A stretch of 64,000 nt of DNA from Sindora glabra (Eukaryota; Streptophyta; Magnoliopsida; Fabales; Fabaceae). Each line of letters begins with the position of its first letter. Within the stretch, counting starts at the first letter, position 1. The position numbers and the translations under genes were made by a program. Under the pieces are notes generated by a model. The model was not told the DNA's origin, did not search any database, and was given only the letters and a program-made list of their open reading frames with translations. Of this stretch, positions 58,536 to 64,000 are shown piece after piece. The stretch covers positions 28,337,866 to 28,401,865 of the forward strand of contig CM035227.1 in the NCBI GenBank assembly GCA_020226215.1, written 5' to 3'.

Positions 58536-61130
58536 TCAGCAGAGAATGTCACACCTCCAAATATATTCCTCAAGCATTTCAACTGAACTGCTGCTGATGG
58601 CTTTGCAACACTGAATATTTAATCCCATAAGTGACTGGCCCATCTTTTTCAAAGCAGGCAGGCTCCTGTCTGATAGCGAAGAGCAACCTGCCAAAGATAG
58701 GACCTTCAGATTGAGCTGGTTCGAACATGCAAGGGCTGCAATCCCAGCATCAGTGATTGCACACTGGGAAACATCAAGTTCAGAAAGCAAAGGGCAATTT
58801 TCTGCAACCACCACCAAGCTTGCATCACTAATCATTTTACATCCATTGAGATTTAGCATCTCAATAGACCAACCATGCAGATTAGCCATTGTCAAAACCA
58901 CTGTGTCTGTCAGATTTATGCAACCACTCAGATTAACCTTAAGCAGACGACCCTCACAGTTCTCAAACAGTTGAAGAAATCCATCATCTGTTACACCCTT
59001 AAGCCCACTCAATTCAACACGCTGCAACTGAGGGCACATCTTCCCCAGCACACCCAAGGTAGCATTACCAAACCCAGGACAGTTACGGATAATCAATGAC
59101 TGCAGTGATTTGCATGGTGAGATAGAAGGCAGATTCAAATTCAGATCTTTAATCCCAAAGCAGCTTATTAGAGCAAGAGCCTTCAATTTTGACCCACGGC
59201 TAAAAAGGACACCAAAAAACCCAAATTGGGTGATCCTGTGGCACTCCCCTAATTGTAGGCTCTCAAGTGATAGAGCAGCTTTGGCAAATGATACCAAACC
59301 ATTGTCTGACACAAAAGCACATTTATTGAGGTGGAACTGTTTCAGATTTGGACAACCCCTTCCCACAGCTTCAAGCGCAACATCAGTTACCCCTGGACAA
59401 GATGCAATTGTGAGTGACTTTAACTTCTGCAATCCATGACCATAGCCCATAACCCAGAACCCTCTCTCACCAACATTTGGGAGGCAATTGAGGACAAGAT
59501 CGGTCACTGCCATTCCATAATGTCCAATAACCGCTAGAGAAAGATCAGATATAGCCAGGGCCTGAAGTTTCACCTTTGTAAGCACAAAAGAAGCCGAAGA
59601 AAACAGGGAAGATATTCCCTGATCACCAACAAGGGCGCAGTTACTGATTGTTACAGACCTAAGATTGGGACAAAACTGCCCGATAGCTCGTAGACCTTCA
59701 TTACCAATTCTAGCACAGGATTCTATTGACAACTCAGTCAGATTTGGACAGTTCCTTGAGATTGCAATTAAGGACTTGTCAGAAATGGAAGGACATTTGT
59801 GAAGGTCAAGGCTCTCTAGCTGGTGACATCCGCTAGCAATCTCAATTAGGCCTTCATCACCTACAGCAGCAACATCCCATAAAGATAGAACCTTTAAGGA
59901 AGGACAGCCATGAGCTATTGCTTTAAGACCATCATTAGTAACCCCGCGCGCTGAATTGCTCCCCCGGATCGTAAGCTTTCCCAATCCACCGCGGGAAGCT
60001 GTTCCAACAGCTATGGCAGCGAGTCTAACATCTGTTGCTTTCTTCCCTTGCAAGCTCCGGGACAGGCATCCATCACCCCCGAATTCCTCATCATCAGCCT
60101 CCTTTTCACTCTTGTTCTCCTGTTCACTGTTTTTGTTGTTGCATATTTCATCCTTGCCAATATTACTCAGAAGCATAAGCCAGCGCTTGGAGACACAAGC
60201 ACATGCACTCCTCTCTTCCCCTGCAGGCAGTCTTCTGAAGATCTCATAGAGGCATTCATCTGGCAATACTTCAATAGATGTCTTCTGCTTCTGCTCAAGC
60301 CAATCTCCACTGATAATATATGGTGCACTGATGCGAGATCTCTTCCGAAGAGGGAATAAAACATCAACATGATGACCAAAAGGCAAGTAGCAACTTGATT
60401 CCTTGGGGTTTGCGTAAATTGGACCCCCAAGGCAAAAATCATCACCTCCTGAAACCAGAAAACACATGTAAGTCAAAATAATTCAAAAACTTCATGCATT
60501 AAACCATTAAGGGATAACAACTAAACTGAACCAATGAGTGCAAGTATATAACCTATGACTTAAAAATAGTTACAAACAGCAGAAAATCAGATGTCTGTAA
60601 AAAAACTAATTTCATCCATGGAAACCAGCTTCCAACAAAATCGCAAATCTAAGATCTCCAATAAAACAAAACGATCACAATAAAAATTTGGATAAATCTT
60701 GTCTAGAACAAGTCCAGTGAATACTAAGAACTGAAAGTAAAGTCTCTTGTTTCCAACAAAACGCTTAAAACAATCCCCTAACAAATTATCTCTTATATTA
60801 AAACCAACTACACACAAACATAACAAGCAAAACTTCAATGATCATCTCTGTCGATCCCTGTATACAATTTAAACATATTTTTCATCATCCTCAAAACAAT
60901 CAGTGAACAGATTCGCAAACAATTTGAGCTAAGCAACTTAAAATAAGCCTAACAATCCTAACAATCTCGTAAACATAGAGATTAAGCTTTTCCCGCAACA
61001 CCAAAACATCAAAAGAACCTCAAGTCACAGACTTTCAGCAAACCCATCAACATAACACTTAAAAACATAAATCGGAGCATAGCTATGATTTATCCATAAA
61101 CATACCGGTAAGGCCGAGGACTTCAGACAT
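58536..61130 (-). CDS. EBF1: EIN3-binding F-box protein (EBF1/EBF2 type)
   Basis: F-box subunit of an SCF ubiquitin ligase that recruits EIN3/EIL transcription factors for proteasomal breakdown, so it restrains ethylene responses in the nucleus. Two exons: 61130-61106 (ATG plus 24 nt, ending ttaccg/gtatg) and 60448-58536 (after ttctggtttcag), joined in frame to 645 aa beginning MSEVLGLTGGDDF. The 657-bp intron splits a Gly codon. The start at 60476 suggested by the open frame lies in the intron and is rejected. The F-box is at about 67-106 (IEVLPDECLYEIFRRLP), followed by an acidic linker with GCLSRSLQGKKATDVRLAAIAVGTA. Leucine-rich repeats run from about 150 to the end, which reads EEYIWRCDILC. 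Length and single early intron suit the family. EBF1 and EBF2 are not distinguished with confidence. Confidence 0.95.
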
Positions 61131-61440
61131 GGGTACAGCTTAAAAAACTCCGGGAGGTAAAATCTGTGCTGTTCTCCACGAAATAACCCTCCAACAAGAG
61201 CAAAAAAGAGAGAGGAGAAGAAGACTGCGACTTCAATGGCGATGTACAATTGGTTAGAGCAGAAATGCATGAGAAATTTTGCAGCTAGAAGGAGATGTAA
61301 ACCCTATTAGATAGGGAAAAAAAAAGGATGCAGAGAAGGTAAATGAACAATAGGTGATGGGGAAAGAGAAGGTTTTATTGCAGGTGGAAATAGACTCCGG
61401 TACGCCATAATACACTGAATAATAGCCCACATGCAATGTA
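61131..61440 (-). promoter_or_regulatory. EBF 5' UTR and near promoter
   Basis: Pyrimidine-rich on the minus strand (ccttctctttcccc, cctttttttttccc), as in many plant 5' UTRs. caataaaacc (about 61381-61372) is the best TATA-like candidate. One upstream ATG lies at 61270 and its frame overlaps the true start out of frame. Confidence 0.4.
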
Positions 61441-61443
61441 TCT
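61436..61443. promoter_or_regulatory. candidate EIN3/TEIL binding site
   Basis: ATGTATCT on the plus strand fits AYGWAYCT, about 310 bp upstream of the EBF start codon. EBF genes are known direct EIN3 targets. The octamer is short enough to occur by chance; its complement also occurs at 9030-9037. Confidence 0.4.
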
Positions 61444-61611
61444 GTGCACAGAAGTGGAGTTTCATTGTATTATTATTCTCCCACCAAATGAATACCAGAA
61501 ACCAGATGGTGGTTTTGCTTTATTCCCACCCCTTCCTTTTTTTGACCTTCTTGATGTAAAGGCTTGTTTGCATGCTAGCGCTAATAAAAAATTTTCATAT
61601 TTACAATACAC

Positions 61612-62045
61612 TATATAATAATATATTAATATATTATTAAATTTAATTATATTTTTTTATTTTTATTTATTTATAATTATTAATTAATTTACGTATATTA
61701 AGAAAATAATTTTATTTATTTATTTTTAATAAATTTTATAAAATTATTTTTTATATATAAAATTTAAAATAGTAAAAAATAAAAGAAAAAATTTAAAGAA
61801 ATAAATATAAATTGATTAATACTATAGAATAATAAAATATTTATTAATAAAAATGAGAATAAATTTTAGAAAAAATATTTAATATTTTATTAAAATTTTA
61901 AAGTGAAAGATTAAAAAATAATAATTTTTTTAAAATGTAACAGATAAAAAAATGGAAGGAATAATATATTATCATATCATATCTTAAAATATTATTAATT
62001 TGATATATAACTAAATTTAATAATATGTTAATATATTATAATATT
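61612..62045. mobile_element. MITE with terminal inverted repeats of about 32 bp
   Basis: The left arm aatatattaatatattattaaatttaattata (about 61620-61651) pairs with the right arm (about 62003-62036), with three mismatches visible. The interior is AT-rich and non-coding. No clear target duplication. Confidence 0.6.
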
Positions 62046-62847
62046 AATGACGTGCCATAACTCTTCACAAAAATTCAAATTTATCATATTTTTATGCCCA
62101 TTTGTTTTGGTATTGGCAGAAACATCTATCATAAAAAATGATTAGTATGTGTAAAATTAAATATAAAAGATTTAGTAAAAGAATTTTTTTAAAGAGAATA
62201 TTATTTTTCTTCAATATTATAATTCTAAATATTATTTTCTTCTAATATTTTAGTTGTATCTTCTTTAATTATAAAATATAAATGTACATAACAGTCCTTT
62301 ATTCACATTAAAAAATTTATAAAAAAAATCTTGCAAAAATTAAAGGGAGCAGGAAATTTGCCTTTTTCCTTAATTTTCTTTTTGTTACCATCGTTAAGGT
62401 CGGATTGGCGTTTTCTAAAAATGGCTGACGTATATTAAAACAATTTTAAAATTATTGATTTAAGTAATTCTGTAATTATTGTATGTATTGAAATATTTGA
62501 ATCTATTATATTTTTACTAAAAAGGAAAAGAGTAAGGATGTTACCCAGGGAAAAAAAAAAACGTTGTTTTCGTTGCATATGACATATGAATTTTGCGTAT
62601 ATTTTTATGTATTTTTAGGGATACAGTAAGACAGGCTTGATGTTATTTTATTTTTTTAACTATTTTATATTGAAACAAAAAATTATATGTCTATCGAGGG
62701 ACTTTGTTTCGTTATAAGAAATAAAATAAATAATGTATGAGCTCCACTAATGTATAAATCTTTTCCTCTGCAACCACAAATTATTTATGCCCAACTTTTA
62801 TCCATTATGGTCATAAAAAGCACTATTTTAAGATTTAGTAATATTTT
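62046..62847. other. AT-rich gene-free stretch
   Basis: Nothing recognisable. Confidence 0.4.
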
Positions 62848-62985
62848 ATGCACTGAGATTGAAAATTAGATTTTAAATATAATTTAAAAATATTAATTAA
62901 TATAAAATAATAAAATAAATTTATAAAATTTAATTTAATAATTATAAAAATTTTAAATTTTAATTTTGAATCTTAAAATTCATAA
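62848..62985. repeat. MITE-like family A, copy 4
   Basis: tgcactgagattgaaaatta, core aataaatttataaaatttaatttaat, ending taattttgaatcttaaaatt. Same family as 2541-2690. Confidence 0.5.
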
Positions 62986-64000
62986 TATTTTTTTAAATCA
63001 ACTTAAAATTTTCATTTATTGACTAAAGTCCAACCCACAGCTTCCGCTTTGTTCCTTGAATAGCCTACCTGGACCACACCCTGAAAATTGATCCAAAGTC
63101 ATTTTCGGTACTTTGGACCACTGAAAAATGCGTTTTGTTTTTTAACTTCATCTCATCTCGTGAGAAATTAAATGTTGAAATTTCTCCATTTTTTTTAATA
63201 GAATTTAGTTTTTCTTCTTCTTGTACCTAACAAGAACCACTTACATTCAGTGATTCGTTCAAAAAAGTAAGCAAGTTAATAAATTTCTTTTTACTGTGTG
63301 AATCAATTCATAATTTTGTAATTTTTTGGGTTTAACAAAGTTTATAATTTGCAAGTTTTTTGGTTTTTTTTTAATTTCCTTTGCTTTTACCTAACAAATT
63401 ACAAGGAGCACCCCTATTTAATAATCCAACAACTAACTAAATTAATCATTTTTTTCTTTTTTTTGGGTATTTGACAAAACTTGAAAATTTCCAAACATTC
63501 AAATTTTCAGCACTTTCCAAGAACATGGGTGTAACCAAGTTGCTAATTTTCTAACGTTTTGGTTTATTTCGTGGAATACACAAGTTGGGGATATTTTAGT
63601 ATATTTACGGCAGATCCGGTGACGTATATAACATTTGCCTGTACCAGGTCATGTGCGCGATGCACTAAAGGCTGCTAGTTGGAAGATAAAAATTCTTTGA
63701 ACCGCTTTTTAACTAATTGACTGAACTCGACATTTATTAGTTAAGGGCGATTAATATATTATTATTAATTAAAAATAAAAAAATTATAAATTTTAGATAA
63801 TTAATTAATTATAGATGTAATATTTTAATTATAATTAATTAAATTTAATTGATATTAATCAAAATTTATATTAATTTTATTTTTTAAAAATTTATATTTA
63901 AAATTTTATAAATTATTTTTATAATTTAATACTTAATTATTTTTTATTATAGTTATATTAATAGAATTATGGTATTAATATGTATTTATAAATTAATTTT
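62986..64000. other. gene-free right end
   Basis: AT-rich with a less AT-rich part at 63040-63130 and 63580-63730. No exon or repeat recognised. Confidence 0.4.

Noticed and set aside
60449..60476. Reading the EBF protein from the ATG at 60476
   Set aside because: That ATG lies in the intron just before the acceptor; exon 61130-61106 gives the conserved MSEV-LTGGDDF start and joins in frame.

Overview
This is nuclear DNA of a flowering plant, most likely a eudicot. The window is very AT-rich, its genes have spliced GT-AG introns, and plant retrotransposons and MITEs fill most of the space between genes. I could not name the species from sequence alone. There are no bacterial-type operons, CRISPR arrays or recognisable tRNA/rRNA genes.

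Layout. 1-7.5 kb: gene-free, AT-rich, with a Stowaway-like MITE cluster and an old pair of direct repeats. 7.5-8.8 kb: a broken 3' half of a G-type lectin S-receptor-like kinase (SD2-5 type). 10.1-18.2 kb: a full-length but dead Ty1/copia retrotransposon on the minus strand, with intact LTR ends, 5-bp target duplication, tRNA-Met-type primer site and an extra open frame ahead of gag. 18.3-19.5 kb: a 1.2-kb Harbinger-type element ending 90 bp before the next gene. 19.5-22.6 kb: an intact 10-exon ascorbate-peroxidase-related gene (APX6/APX-R), whose exon sum is exactly in frame (328 aa). 22.6-45.3 kb: a 23-kb repeat-filled gap with a degraded minus-strand copia remnant carrying a MULE-type MITE, a tandem duplication, a second complete but dead copia element (33.1-38.8 kb, plus strand) and a decayed LINE (39.5-42.9 kb, minus strand). 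45.7-49.8 kb: an intact WVD2-like (WDL, TPX2-domain) microtubule-associated protein gene with a non-coding first exon (481 aa). 52-53.8 kb: remnant of another LTR element. 57.7-61.1 kb: an intact EIN3-binding F-box (EBF1/2) gene on the minus strand (645 aa) with a long U-rich 3' UTR. 61.4-64 kb: AT-rich flank with MITEs.

How the genes relate. The order APX6 - WDL - EBF appears to be an old syntenic block. In Arabidopsis, as I recall the locus numbers, APX6 (At4g32320) sits beside WDL5 (At4g32330), and WDL6 (At2g25480) sits beside EBF1 (At2g25490), so each Arabidopsis copy keeps a different half. WDL5 and EBF1 both belong to ethylene signalling: EBF targets EIN3 for destruction, and WDL5 is reported to be ethylene/EIN3-responsive. 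Both genes here carry an exact EIN3/TEIL-type octamer near their 5' ends, though chance cannot be excluded. The strongest leads are this block, the extra ORF in the first copia element, and the twin-arginine-like signal of the APX6 product.
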